Source: Youxingia wuxianensis
GTDB lineage: Bacteria > Bacillota > Clostridia > Oscillospirales > Ruminococcaceae
Direction of reading: 5' to 3'
Length of the DNA stretch: 64,000 nucleotides
Assembly (NCBI RefSeq): GCF_014385085.1
Contig: NZ_JACRTD010000002.1
Span: 310,001 to 374,000 of the forward strand
The position numbers and the translations under genes were made by a program. Shown piece after piece: positions 8,104 through 16,845 of the stretch; the first letter of the stretch is position 1; each line of letters starts with the position of its first letter. The notes beneath the pieces are model-generated. The model did not search any database. It saw nothing but the letters and a program-made list of their open reading frames with translations, and was not told where the DNA came from.

Positions 8104-8898
8104 TCAGTTTAACAGCATCCGGTCATTATCCATTTCTTTTTTACTTCTAACTTTAAACAATGCCAGAAGCTTTTCAACGGTCATCTGGCTACGTTCTTCC
8201 CCTTGAACATCAAGAATAATCCTGCCTTCATCCATCATAATCGTTCGGGTACCGCATACCAGCGATTGGCTCATATTATGGGTGATCATCATGGTGGTAA
8301 TCTTGTCCCGCCGGACAATTTTTTGGGTTAAATCCAGTACTTTTTCTGCCGTAGCCGGATCCAAAGCGGCGGTATGTTCATCCAGCAAAAGGAGCTTTGG
8401 AGTGACAATAGTAGCCATCATCAGGGTAACCGCCTGCCGCTGACCGCCGGAAAGAAGCCCCATCTTTGTTTTTAAACGGTCCTCCAAACCGAGATTTAAT
8501 TCCGCCAAATGATCTTTAAAGAATTTCTCATCTTTTTTATTGATTCCCAGACTGAACCCTTTTTTAATTCCTCTCAGATAGGCCATTGCCAGATTTTCTT
8601 CGATGGTCATGTTGGGTGCGGTACCTTTCAGCGGATCCTGAAACAGTCTTCCTATTTCCCGGGCGCGCCGGAAATCCCGCATAAAGGTGATGTCTTTTCC
8701 ATCCAGCTCAATTTTACCGCTATCCAAAAGGAAAGCGCCGGTGATGGCGTTAAATAGGGTGGATTTTCCCGCCCCGTTGCCGCCGATAATAGTGACAAAA
8801 TCTCCATTGTTCAAATGAAGACTTAAATCGATCAGGGCCTTGCGCTCGTTAATAGTAGAAGGATGAAAAGTTTTGCTTACATGGGTAAGTTTAAGCAT
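8104..8898 (-). CDS. trpZ: ABC transporter ATP-binding protein, TrpXYZ-like
   Basis: Energises the importer encoded with the two genes upstream. It has Walker A GGNGAGKST, signature LSGGQRQA, Walker B LLLLDEHTAALDP and the switch histidine in TMMITHNM. ATG 8898 is chosen over GTG 8907 because AAGGTG lies 6 bases before it; the gene then overlaps the permease gene by 8 bases. The type belongs with TrpX-like (pfam04392) binding proteins and single BPD_transp_2 permeases. Tryptophan specificity is inferred from the T-box specifier upstream and from the adjacent aro genes. Confidence 0.85.
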   Translation of the reverse strand: MLKLTHVSKTFHPSTINERKALIDLSLHLNNGDFVTIIGGNGAGKSTLFNAITGAFLLDSGKIELDGKDITFMRDFRRAREIGRLFQDPLKGTAPNMTIEENLAMAYLRGIKKGFSLGINKKDEKFFKDHLAELNLGLEDRLKTKMGLLSGGQRQAVTLMMATIVTPKLLLLDEHTAALDPATAEKVLDLTQKIVRRDKITTMMITHNMSQSLVCGTRTIMMDEGRIILDVQGEERSQMTVEKLLALFKVRSKKEMDNDRMLLN

Positions 8899-9787
8899 TC
8901 TTCGCACCTTCCTTTCTCAATTTGTGCAGTTTATACTGGTCGATTACTACCGGATAGGAGATAGCCAAAGTTACTACGACGGCGGAGATGAGCTTTAGGT
9001 CGGAAGCGGCCAGTCCCCGCGCTAGAACAAAGGCGATAACCACACGATAAACGATGGCGCCCAGTACGACGGAAATGATGTTGCGAGGGACCGAAGGCCG
9101 CCCAAACAGTACTTCGCCGATAATCAGGGAAGCCAGCCCGATAACTACCATACCAATTCCCGTAGAGGCGTCTGCAAACATCTGATACTGGGCAAGCAGA
9201 GCGCCGCCCATGCCTACCAAGGCATTTGCCAGACCAAGACCGATAAATTTCATTCGGTCGGTATTAATGGAAGAGGAACGGACCATGTCTTCATTGTCGC
9301 CGGTAGCGCGGATACAAAGGCCGGTTTGGGTGCGGAAAAACAAGATTAAGAAAATGATTGCCCCCAAGATAAAGCAAAAAGCGGCGACCATTTTGCCGTA
9401 AGGTCCCATTATTTCAGAAGCTTTTGAAAAAATATTTGGTGTGTTAAGAAGAGAAACCATCGCTTTGTTGCCCATCACATGAAGATTGATAGAATACAGG
9501 GCGGTCATGGAGAGGATTCCGGCCAAAATTGGTTGAATATGCAGCTTTGTCTGTAAAAAGGCGGTAAGCAATCCTGCGAACCAGCCTGCCGCAATGGCAA
9601 GAACAATGCCTAATATTGGATGCCCTCCCATGGTCAACACGGCGGAAACCGCCGCCCCCAAGGTAAAGCTGCTGTCTACCGTCAGATCGGGAATATCCAA
9701 CACACGGTAGGAGACAAACAGCCCCAGAGCCATCAAAGCGTAGATTAGCCCCAATTCTACCGCTCCTTGTAACGCGATTAAACTCAT
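8891..9787 (-). CDS. trpY: ABC transporter permease, TrpXYZ-like
   Basis: Integral membrane permease with 8-10 hydrophobic segments, of the branched-chain amino acid/BPD_transp_2 family. The N-terminal ALMALGLFVSYRVLDIPDLT and the internal NTDRMKFIGLGLANALVGMG loop are typical. It follows trpX by 65 bases, a gap that contains a strong hairpin, and overlaps trpZ. GGAGGAG precedes the ATG. With TrpX and TrpZ it forms an importer, predicted for tryptophan. Confidence 0.85.
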   Translation of the reverse strand: MSLIALQGAVELGLIYALMALGLFVSYRVLDIPDLTVDSSFTLGAAVSAVLTMGGHPILGIVLAIAAGWFAGLLTAFLQTKLHIQPILAGILSMTALYSINLHVMGNKAMVSLLNTPNIFSKASEIMGPYGKMVAAFCFILGAIIFLILFFRTQTGLCIRATGDNEDMVRSSSINTDRMKFIGLGLANALVGMGGALLAQYQMFADASTGIGMVVIGLASLIIGEVLFGRPSVPRNIISVVLGAIVYRVVIAFVLARGLAASDLKLISAVVVTLAISYPVVIDQYKLHKLRKEGAKNA

Positions 9788-9815
9788 GGTACAACTCCTC
9801 CAAATAAAACGTTAA

Positions 9816-9846
9816 ATCGTGGGGACAGAAATTTTGTCCCCACGAT
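9816..9846 (-). other. Intercistronic hairpin between trpX and trpY
   Basis: Perfect 12-bp stem with a 7-base loop (9816-9827 with 9835-9846), not followed by a T-run on the minus strand. It is better read as an mRNA-stabilising or processing element that lets binding protein exceed permease than as a terminator. Confidence 0.6.
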
Positions 9847-9852
9847 AGATAG

Positions 9853-10911
9853 TTATTCTACGATAGTGGCGGAAGAAAGAACATCCTCTGGAAGGGTAAC
9901 GCCAATAGCTTCCGCCGTGGTTTTATTAATTACCGTACCGAAATTGGTCAAGGTTTCTACCGGAATTTCAGAGATGGGGGTGCCTTCTAATACCTTGACC
10001 GCCATCTGTGCGGTCTGTTGACCAAGTACGGTGTAATCGATACCGACAGTGGCGAAACCGCCGTCGATTACCATGGAATCAGCACCGGTATAAACCGGAA
10101 GTTTTGCCTGACGGGCAACGTCTGCTAATACGGACATAGCAGTTGCGACAGTGTTATCAATAGGGGTAAAGATCGCTTCACACTTGCCCACCAGAGACTG
10201 GGCGGCCTGCTGCACTTCATTTACATTGGTAACCGTAGCCTCCGTATAAGCGATTCCATTGGCGTCGCAGTACTCTTTGGCATCCTCGATCACTGAGAGA
10301 GAATTGGTTTCGCCCATATTATAAATAAAACCAACAGTGTTCACGTCTGGGGTAAGCTGTTTCATTAGTCCAAAAATCTGATCTACCGGGATCGCGTCCG
10401 AAGTTCCGGTAATTATGCCCTCCGGCTGTTCCGGGCTGGCAACTAGCTTTGCCGCTACCGGATCGGTAACTGCAGAGAACACCAAGGGAATATTGGGCGC
10501 GGCGGCGGCAGCCGCTTGGGCGGTAGGGGTAGCGATGGCTACAATCAAGTCTTTTTCATCCCCGGCAAACTTTTGACAGATAGAATTCAAGTTGGACTGA
10601 TCCGCCTGAGCGTTGGCATATTCGAAATCTACTTTGTCCGGGCCATATCCCAGCTTTTCCATCTCCGCCATGAAAGATTCACGGATTTGGTCCAGAGAAG
10701 TATGCTCCATAATCTGAGCAACGCCTACATGGAACTGTATGTCGCCGTCATTCTTTTCAGGTTCATTTTCCGAAGCTTCACTGGTATCGGAGGAAGGCGC
10801 CGCATCAGAGGAAGGCGCCGGGGTGTCCGTATTTGCGGAAGCGCATCCGGCAAACAGGGAAAGGGTTAAAACCAAAGTCAACATAATAGTTACTACTTTT
10901 TTCATGATCAT
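9853..10911 (-). CDS. trpX: ABC substrate-binding lipoprotein, TrpX-like
   Basis: Extracytoplasmic binding lipoprotein of the ABC_sub_bind family (pfam04392). The signal peptide ends in LSLFAGC, followed by an Asp/Ser/Pro-rich linker. The mature part contains FHVGVAQIMEHTSLDQIRES, DLIVAIATPTAQAAAAAAP, IPLVFSAVTDP and a late GFATVGIDYTVLGQQTAQMA segment, all typical of the group. ATG 10911 and ATG 10905 are both possible behind AAGGAG; the second gives the more usual MKKVVTIM end. It is the first gene after a T-box with a UGG specifier, so tryptophan is the predicted ligand. Confidence 0.87.
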   Translation of the reverse strand: MIMKKVVTIMLTLVLTLSLFAGCASANTDTPAPSSDAAPSSDTSEASENEPEKNDGDIQFHVGVAQIMEHTSLDQIRESFMAEMEKLGYGPDKVDFEYANAQADQSNLNSICQKFAGDEKDLIVAIATPTAQAAAAAAPNIPLVFSAVTDPVAAKLVASPEQPEGIITGTSDAIPVDQIFGLMKQLTPDVNTVGFIYNMGETNSLSVIEDAKEYCDANGIAYTEATVTNVNEVQQAAQSLVGKCEAIFTPIDNTVATAMSVLADVARQAKLPVYTGADSMVIDGGFATVGIDYTVLGQQTAQMAVKVLEGTPISEIPVETLTNFGTVINKTTAEAIGVTLPEDVLSSATIVE

Positions 10912-10993
10912 CGTACTCCTTCAAGCTCATATAAAAATGTATTTGAGAACCCAAAGTTCTCTTTTTATATGTTGGAATGGCACCGTGCCGTAA

Positions 10994-11023
10994 TGTTTTT
11001 GTTTGTCCGGACAAACAAAAACA
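10994..11023. repeat. 30-bp perfect palindrome after the Trp T-box terminator
   Basis: Positions 10994-11008 (TGTTTTTGTTTGTCC) are the exact reverse complement of 11009-11023. On the minus strand it starts within the last bases of the terminator stem and its U-run, so it only appears in read-through transcripts. Such a symmetric site might bind a protein or form a second hairpin; no function is known to me. Confidence 0.85.
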
Positions 11024-11278
11024 CCTGTCCTCTTACAAGGACAGGTGTAAAACCTGCGGTACCACCTTGATTGATACAAATTTATGTATCCACCTCATCA
11101 GAGTGCCAACACACCCCTTGCTCTGTAACGTAAGCCCACGTCGTAAGATACTAAGCATCCGCGCTGTTCATTACGCCCTCAGGAGTCCATTTGTCCGATC
11201 CGCTTTCTATCAGGTTCTCAGCAACCCCGACTCTCTGTAAGCGCGCTGTCGGTTTTATCTCTCCGTCATCGGTTTATG
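11011..11278 (-). ncRNA. T-box leader with tryptophan (UGG) specifier
   Basis: A tRNA-sensing transcription attenuator, read on the minus strand. The T-box AAGGTGGTACCGCAGG lies at 11053-11068. The terminator stem pairs 11021-11030 with 11039-11048 and is followed by a T-rich run (11011-11020). Stem I has a lower helix (11261-11264 with 11182-11185) flanked by kink-turn-like AUGA/UGA bases, and an upper helix (11249-11252 with 11195-11198). Between them the 3' side of the specifier loop reads ACAAAUGGA. The codon directly before the conserved purine is UGG (11187-11189), which predicts sensing of uncharged tRNA-Trp. The bulge UGGU would meet tRNA-Trp through a U-G wobble if its discriminator base is G, a small reservation. 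Confidence 0.88.
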
Positions 11279-11284
11279 GAAAAT

Positions 11285-11313
11285 ATTAAACCACAAAAGA
11301 TACAGTTTGTCAA
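11285..11313 (-). promoter_or_regulatory. Promoter of the Trp T-box / trpXYZ unit
   Basis: Minus strand TTGACA (11308-11313), 17-base spacer, TTTAAT (11285-11290). It starts about 60 bases after the aroC stop. No terminator is visible between, so read-through from the aro genes is also possible. Confidence 0.82.
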
Positions 11314-11373
11314 CACCCTTTTTTCAAAGAATATCTGATGGTATTTTATGCAGAACTATTTTCAAAGGTGACA

Positions 11374-12462
11374 TTAAATTTTCCCCTGCCCCAGCATACT
11401 TTCAAGCAGCGCCAGCGCCACAGCCGCCTCAACTACAGGAACCGCCCGGACAACTACGCAAGGATCATGGCGCCCGTGTATAGTAAGCTCTTCCTGGGTC
11501 ATATTGACAAAATCTACGGAATGCTGCATTTGGGAGATGGACGGAGTGGGTTTGAAGGCTACGCGTAAAATAATCGGCATCCCAGAGGAAATCCCGCCCA
11601 AAATACCGCCGTGGTTATTGGTTTTCGTTTGTATTTTCCCGTCATGCAGAACAAAACTGTCGTTATTTTGAGAACCTTTTAACGAGGACGCCTCAAATCC
11701 CAACCCGAATTCAATTCCTTTCACCGCAGGGATTCCAAACATCAAAGAAGCAATTACATTTTCCAACCCGTCGAACATGGGAGAACCAATTCCCGCGGGA
11801 AATCCGGTTACGGCACATTCTACCACGCCGCCTACGGAATCCAGTTCCAATCGGGCGGCTTCAATGGCGTCAGACATTTTTTCTCCTGCCTTTTGACTGA
11901 TGGTAGGAAAAGGCTTGGCGCCAACCTCCCGCAGCAGCTCGCCAGTTACGGTTACTGGATCGAAAGGGGTATCCGAAATTCCGGTCGCAGAATAAATATG
12001 GGCCCCTACCGTAATTTCGCGGCGGGAAAGTATCTGTTTTGCCACACCTCCTGCGAAAGTAAGCGGGGCGGTTAGTCTGCCGGAAAAGTGCCCGCCGCCG
12101 CGGATGTCGTTAAAGCCGCCGTAACGAACATAACCGGTAAAATCCGCATGTCCGGGACGGGCGACGGTAGCGATATTGCTATAATCCGCCGAATGGGTGT
12201 CGTTATTTCGAATCACCGCCGCCAAAGGCGTGCCAGTGGTATGCTGCCTCCAGTAACCGGAAAGGATTGTGGGAGCGTCGGTTTCTCTGCGGGGGGTGCT
12301 TGCGCGATGAGCGCCGGGGGCCCGCCGTTTCATAAAGGCGAGCAGCTCGTCCATATCAATTGTTTCCCCGCAGGGCAGGCCGTCTATAACGACTCCGATC
12401 CCTTCTCCGTGGGATTCGCCAAAAATAGAAATTTTCAAATTTTTTCCCCAGTTAGATGACAT
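11374..12462 (-). CDS. aroC: Chorismate synthase
   Basis: Converts EPSP to chorismate using reduced FMN, the last step of the shikimate pathway. Family signatures are GESHGEGIGVVIDGLP at the N-terminus, RRAPGAHRASTPRRETD, and the FMN-contacting HADFTGYVRYGGFNDIRGGG. The C-terminal RHDPCVVVRAVPVVEA signature is present. ATG 12462 is chosen because GGGAGG lies 9 bases upstream and MSSNWGKNLKISIFGESHG is the usual N-terminus; a longer frame to 12534 lies wholly within aroA. It overlaps aroA by 11 bases. The resulting 362 residues is normal. Confidence 0.95.
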   Translation of the reverse strand: MSSNWGKNLKISIFGESHGEGIGVVIDGLPCGETIDMDELLAFMKRRAPGAHRASTPRRETDAPTILSGYWRQHTTGTPLAAVIRNNDTHSADYSNIATVARPGHADFTGYVRYGGFNDIRGGGHFSGRLTAPLTFAGGVAKQILSRREITVGAHIYSATGISDTPFDPVTVTGELLREVGAKPFPTISQKAGEKMSDAIEAARLELDSVGGVVECAVTGFPAGIGSPMFDGLENVIASLMFGIPAVKGIEFGLGFEASSLKGSQNNDSFVLHDGKIQTKTNNHGGILGGISSGMPIILRVAFKPTPSISQMQHSVDFVNMTQEELTIHGRHDPCVVVRAVPVVEAAVALALLESMLGQGKI

Positions 12463-13711
12463 CGAAATTGCCTCCCAACATTTTAAACTGCTTGAAGAAA
12501 TCCGGATAAGATTTGCTGATAGCGCTATAGCCATGAATGATTACCGGCTCCTTGCAGCTGACAGCGGCAACCGCGGCGCTCATTACGATACGGTGATCAT
12601 TAAAACCGTCTACCTGACCTCCGGTAAGGCCCCCTTGACCATAGATAACCAAGCGGTCGGGAAATTCCTGCACTCTCCCGCCTAAATTGCGAAGCAATTC
12701 GGCGGTAGAAAACAGCCGATCGCTTTCTTTGATACGAAGACGGGCGGCATTGATAATTTGCGTTTCTTCATGGGAAAAAGCGGCAGTGACTGCTAAAATA
12801 GGAATCAGATCCGGGATAGGCCCTGCGTCGATCACACAGCCGCTCAGAGAAGAAGCCGCCGCCGTGATCATGTCTCCGCTGAGATGTACGCCGGCTCCCA
12901 TCTCCTGTAAAATTTTAAGGACGGCCTTATCCCCCTGTATGGAGTTAGAATCCAAACCGCGGATGGTGATTGCTCCGTTAATCGCTCCGGCACAAAGCCA
13001 AAAAGCCCCATTGGAATAATCTGTCTCCACCATTTTTTCTCCGGGAAGATAAATTTGACCTCCGGGGATATGATAGCCGTTCTCCAGCACTGTGATTTGA
13101 ATACCAGACTTTTTCAGTTCATTTAAGGTCATATCCACATATCCCGCCGACTGCAGAGGGGTAGTCAAGCGGATTTCACTGTCCTCTTTCAGCAGGGGCA
13201 AAGCAAACAGAAGCCCGCTGACAAATTGAGAACTAATATTTCCGGGAAGAGTAAATACGCCGCCTTTTAACTGCCCGCTGATAGTAAAGGGGAGTCTGGA
13301 GGAAGAAAAAGTAATCCCATGCTCTTTCAAGCTGTCGGTGAGAATATCGATTGGGCGCTCAGGAAGCCGGCCTTCTCCGGAAAACTGAGCGGTAATTCCA
13401 AGGGCGGCTGCAATGGGTAAAACAAACCGCAGAGTAGAGCCGCTTTCCCGGCAAGAAAGCTGCGCGGGGGAGTTGGGAGTGAGGATACCGGTTATGTTTA
13501 CGCCGCCGTCAAATTCTTTTATCTCCGCTCCCATTTCCTCCATCCCCTGGATGGTAGCGGAGATATCCTGTGACATGGTGAGAGGGCGGACAATGCTTTC
13601 GCCTTTGGCCAGCGCCCCACAGATCAGCGCCCGATGAGCAGCCGATTTGCTGGGGGGAGCCTGTACCGTTCCTCGCAGGGAAGAAGGATATATCTTTATC
13701 GTATCACTCAT
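12452..13711 (-). CDS. aroA: 3-phosphoshikimate 1-carboxyvinyltransferase (EPSP synthase)
   Basis: Adds enolpyruvyl from PEP to shikimate 3-phosphate. Visible signatures are APPSKSAAHRALICGALAKG at the N-terminus, the central LSCRESGSTLRFVLPIAAAL, and the C-terminal AARLRIKESDRL and DGFNDHRIVMSAAVAAV. The 419-residue length is normal. ATG 13711 is preferred over TTG 13729 as it gives the usual MSDTIKIYPS start after GGTGGG. It overlaps the aroB stop by 8 bases and runs into aroC, so the aro genes are one operon. Confidence 0.95.
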   Translation of the reverse strand: MSDTIKIYPSSLRGTVQAPPSKSAAHRALICGALAKGESIVRPLTMSQDISATIQGMEEMGAEIKEFDGGVNITGILTPNSPAQLSCRESGSTLRFVLPIAAALGITAQFSGEGRLPERPIDILTDSLKEHGITFSSSRLPFTISGQLKGGVFTLPGNISSQFVSGLLFALPLLKEDSEIRLTTPLQSAGYVDMTLNELKKSGIQITVLENGYHIPGGQIYLPGEKMVETDYSNGAFWLCAGAINGAITIRGLDSNSIQGDKAVLKILQEMGAGVHLSGDMITAAASSLSGCVIDAGPIPDLIPILAVTAAFSHEETQIINAARLRIKESDRLFSTAELLRNLGGRVQEFPDRLVIYGQGGLTGGQVDGFNDHRIVMSAAVAAVSCKEPVIIHGYSAISKSYPDFFKQFKMLGGNFDVI

Positions 13712-14768
13712 ATAACCCACCGCCTGCAAAAGAAGAAAGATTTTCCGCTTCTATCGGGTAAAGAGCATATTCCCCAATTCTTTTTAACACACACAGAGTG
13801 ATTTTAGAACCCGCCCGCTTTTTATCCCCCATACAGTTTTCACAAAGGATATCCAGAGGAATTGGATAGGTGCAAGGAAGATGGTAATTATTTAAACAGC
13901 GGATAAGGCGGACGCTGGTCCCCGCCGGAGTAATACCGGCGTTTTCACAGGCTTTCGCCATCATGACCATGCCAATGGCCACACCTTTTCCATGGGAAAG
14001 AGAAAAATTAGAGTACTTTTCGATAGCATGGCCAAAGGTATGTCCAAAGTTAAGGCATTGACGCTGGCCTTGATCGCGCTCGTCCTGTTCCACCACTTGT
14101 TTTTTTAGCTCAATGCACCGGCAGATGACATGGTCCTGATATTGCTCTAACCGGTTATTTTCCAAAATACCAAATAGTTTTTCATCCAATATAGCGCCGT
14201 ATTTGACCGCCTCTGCGATGCCGTCTGCATAAGTTTCCGCCGGCAGGGTTGTCAGAGTCAGCGGGTCGCACACCACTAATACAGGCTGCCAGAAAGCCCC
14301 AATCAGATTTTTTCCCTGGGGAATATCCACCCCAGTTTTACCTCCTACGGAAGAATCAATCATCGCCAAAAAAGTGGTGGGGATTTGAATAAAGTCAATC
14401 CCCCGCAGGTAGGTAGCGGCGGCAAAGCCCGCAAGATCTCCTACCACACCGCCACCCAGGGCGATGATTACATCAGTGCGGGTAATTTGGTGCTCGCACA
14501 AAAACGAATAAACATCGTGAACTACAGACAAATTTTTTGAGGCCTCTCCATGGGGAAATACAAATTTACAAACCTGATACCCCCCATCGCGAAGAGCGCA
14601 CATCACTTTAGCGGAATAGAGCATATCTACGGTATCGTCGGTAATGATGGCAAAAGAAGGCTTTCGCTTTGCGTATACCTCATAAATTAGCTGAGGAAGA
14701 TGATCCAAAAGTCCCTCTTCCACTTTGATCATATAAGGCCGGCCGGTATTTATTTCAATGGTCTTCAT
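13704..14768 (-). CDS. aroB: 3-dehydroquinate synthase
   Basis: NAD- and metal-dependent cyclisation of DAHP to 3-dehydroquinate. Motifs include ALGGGVVGDLAGFAAATYLRG (nucleotide binding), QIPTTFLAMIDSSVGGKTGVD, and NFGHTFGHAIEKYSNFSLSHG with the metal-binding histidines. The 354-residue length is typical. Its ATG overlaps the tyrA stop (ATGA at 14765-14768), a classic translational coupling. Confidence 0.95.
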   Translation of the reverse strand: MKTIEINTGRPYMIKVEEGLLDHLPQLIYEVYAKRKPSFAIITDDTVDMLYSAKVMCALRDGGYQVCKFVFPHGEASKNLSVVHDVYSFLCEHQITRTDVIIALGGGVVGDLAGFAAATYLRGIDFIQIPTTFLAMIDSSVGGKTGVDIPQGKNLIGAFWQPVLVVCDPLTLTTLPAETYADGIAEAVKYGAILDEKLFGILENNRLEQYQDHVICRCIELKKQVVEQDERDQGQRQCLNFGHTFGHAIEKYSNFSLSHGKGVAIGMVMMAKACENAGITPAGTSVRLIRCLNNYHLPCTYPIPLDILCENCMGDKKRAGSKITLCVLKRIGEYALYPIEAENLSSFAGGGLYE

Positions 14769-15628
14769 TTATCCAGTCCCTCCTTAATTTCGCTTCCTTT
14801 GGCAAGAAGCGTATATAAACTGTCATAATTATTGGTGGAGATGGCCTGTTTATATTCTAAAAGATGGGCAACAATCGTATCAATTTCCTCTGTCAGATAA
14901 TCTTTGTTCTCTAAAAAAAGTTCAGTCCACATATTGGGGTTAAGTTTTGCTACCCGGGTGAGATCCTTATAGCTTCCGGCGCTAAACCCGTTGTGCGCCA
15001 AAGCCCGAGGGCTTTTAATATAGCTGCTGGAAACTACATGGGCCAGCTGTGAAGTAAAAGCAATCATACTGTCATGGCTTTCCGGGGTAGTCCGGTTCAC
15101 CGTTTTAAACCGGATATCGGCAAATAAACCGATCAACAAATCCAATACCCATACTGGAGTTTGATCCGAAGGGGTAATAATCATGCTGGCGCCCCGGAAC
15201 AGATCCCCGTCGGTATCCTGAAATCCCCAGCTTTCTTTTCCCGCCATAGGATGACCGCCCACATAAATAAAATGATTTTCCTCAGCAAGCGGAGACAGCT
15301 CCTTCACGACATACCGTTTAATGCCGCACAGATCCATCACAATGGCGTTTTCTTTTAGCCTGTTGGAATGGGCTTTGACAAACTCTACCGCTTTCTGGGG
15401 GTACAGGGCAATAAAAACCAAATCGCACATGGAGAAATCCCCATCTTCAATGGAAAAATCAATCGCTCCGGCGTTAAAAGCGGCTTGAATGGTATCTGGG
15501 TCGATATCACAGCCATAAACATTATGTGAAGTATATTTTTTCAGCGCTTTACTCAAGGAACCGCCAATCAACCCTAAGCCTACTACGCCAATATTTAAAA
15601 TTTGTTCTTTTTTTAAATCCACTAACAT
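14765..15628 (-). CDS. tyrA: Prephenate dehydrogenase
   Basis: Oxidative decarboxylation of prephenate to 4-hydroxyphenylpyruvate, committing chorismate to tyrosine. The NAD fold shows IGVVGLGLIGGSLSKAL. Later motifs are GGHPMAGKESWGFQ with the active-site histidine, and the helical ALAHNGFSAGSYKDLTRVA and LLEYKQAI. There is no obvious ACT domain. ATG 15628 (AAGGA 10 bases upstream) is chosen; GTG 15646 would add six residues without a clear ribosome site. First gene of the tyrA-aroB-aroA-aroC unit. No DAHP synthase, chorismate mutase or pheA is present here. Confidence 0.9.
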   Translation of the reverse strand: MLVDLKKEQILNIGVVGLGLIGGSLSKALKKYTSHNVYGCDIDPDTIQAAFNAGAIDFSIEDGDFSMCDLVFIALYPQKAVEFVKAHSNRLKENAIVMDLCGIKRYVVKELSPLAEENHFIYVGGHPMAGKESWGFQDTDGDLFRGASMIITPSDQTPVWVLDLLIGLFADIRFKTVNRTTPESHDSMIAFTSQLAHVVSSSYIKSPRALAHNGFSAGSYKDLTRVAKLNPNMWTELFLENKDYLTEEIDTIVAHLLEYKQAISTNNYDSLYTLLAKGSEIKEGLDK

Positions 15629-15797
15629 CCTTTTCCAATCCTTCACAATCCAAAATTTGTATCATTAATCATACGGCGCTGCTTTGTTTACCGGCCTTAT
15701 CCACAGGATGGTACGGCACAGATAGCGTATTATTTATTATAGCAAAAAAATATCCTACAGAAAAGGGAAGAAATTACTACAAAATAGGGCAAACTAA

Positions 15798-15826
15798 TTG
15801 CAAAAATTAGGATAATAGGGTAAAAT
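15798..15826 (+). promoter_or_regulatory. Promoter of trxB
   Basis: TTGCAA (15798-15803), 17-base spacer, TAAAAT (15821-15826). A second candidate is the extended -10 TGGTATACT at 15843-15851. Either serves the AGGAGG at 15853-15858 and ATG 15867. Confidence 0.55.
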
Positions 15827-15866
15827 AAGAAAAAGACTTGTTTGGTATACTTTAGGAGGCATAAAA

Positions 15867-16787
15867 ATGTATGATGTAATTATTATTGGCGCGGGACCTG
15901 CCGGACTAACGGCGGCGATTTATGTCCAGCGCGCGGGACTGCGCTCTTTAGTATTAGAAGAATATGTCTATGGCGGGCAGATGGCCAGCACTCCGGAAAT
16001 TGAAAATTACCCGGCAGTTGGTAAAATCAGCGGGGTAGAATTGGGAATGAATTTATACAATCAAGCGATCGAACAGGGGGCGCAGGTAGAGTTTGACGGG
16101 GTGGCTTGCGTCTCCCTGACGGAAAAGACAAAAACGGTGACTACCGCTACAGGCAAAACCTACACCTCCAAAGCGGTGATCATTGCGAACGGCGCCAAAC
16201 GCCGTAAGCTGGATATTCCAGGAGAAGACGAGCTGGCAGGCAGGGGCGTATCCTACTGTGCGACTTGTGACGGCGCTTTTTATAAAGATAAGATTACCGC
16301 AGTAGTAGGCGGGGGAAATACTGCGGTGGAGGATGCTTTATTTTTGGCCAATACCTGTAGGGAAGTGCATATTATCCACCGCCGGGATCAGTTTAGGGCG
16401 GGGAAAGTATTGGTAGACGCCCTGTCTCAAAAGGATAATATCATCCTGCATATGGACACTGTACCAGTGGAAATTTTGCCTGAGGAAGGCGCGCAGAAAG
16501 TGGGAGCCTTTACTATTCAGAATGTAAAGACCCAGGAGAAGCAAACTTTACTGCTTCAGGGGGTATTTGTGGCGATTGGACTTAATCCGGACAATCAACT
16601 TTTTAAAGGGCAGGTAGGATTGGATCCAGCCGGCTATATTTCTGCGGGGGAGGACTGCAAAACAAATCTGCCGGGAGTATTTGCCGCGGGGGACACCCGC
16701 ACCAAATCCCTGCGGCAGATTGTAACTGCCGCCGGAGACGGAGCGGTGGCCGCGTTTGAAGCGGGGAATTATATTAATTCCCTGTGA
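15867..16787 (+). CDS. trxB: Thioredoxin-disulfide reductase
   Basis: FAD- and NADPH-dependent reductase that recycles thioredoxin. The N-terminal FAD motif is IIIGAGPAGLTAAIY. The redox pair is in SYCATCDGAFYKD, the NADPH loop is VVGGGNTAVEDA, and the C-terminal FAD motif is GVFAAGDTRTKSLRQIVTAAGDG. At 306 residues it is a normal low-molecular-weight TrxR. AGGAGG is 8 bases before ATG. It is a single-gene unit closed by a strong hairpin. Confidence 0.95.
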   Translation: MYDVIIIGAGPAGLTAAIYVQRAGLRSLVLEEYVYGGQMASTPEIENYPAVGKISGVELGMNLYNQAIEQGAQVEFDGVACVSLTEKTKTVTTATGKTYTSKAVIIANGAKRRKLDIPGEDELAGRGVSYCATCDGAFYKDKITAVVGGGNTAVEDALFLANTCREVHIIHRRDQFRAGKVLVDALSQKDNIILHMDTVPVEILPEEGAQKVGAFTIQNVKTQEKQTLLLQGVFVAIGLNPDNQLFKGQVGLDPAGYISAGEDCKTNLPGVFAAGDTRTKSLRQIVTAAGDGAVAAFEAGNYINSL

Positions 16788-16796
16788 AATGAACTA

Positions 16797-16833
16797 AAAC
16801 AGCCGGGGAAACCAATGGTTTCCCCGGCTGTTT
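16797..16833 (+). terminator. Terminator between trxB and the tandem GNAT gene
   Basis: 17-bp perfect stem (16797-16813 with 16817-16833), 3-base loop, T-rich 3' side. Its left flank is A-rich, so it may also serve the convergent GNAT gene. Confidence 0.88.
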
Positions 16834-16845
16834 ATTTAGTTTAGT

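Noticed and set aside
12463..12534. Extended N-terminus of chorismate synthase from an upstream ATG
   Set aside because: These codons lie within aroA, lack a ribosome site and add sequence foreign to AroC, while ATG 12462 has GGGAGG and the family N-terminus.
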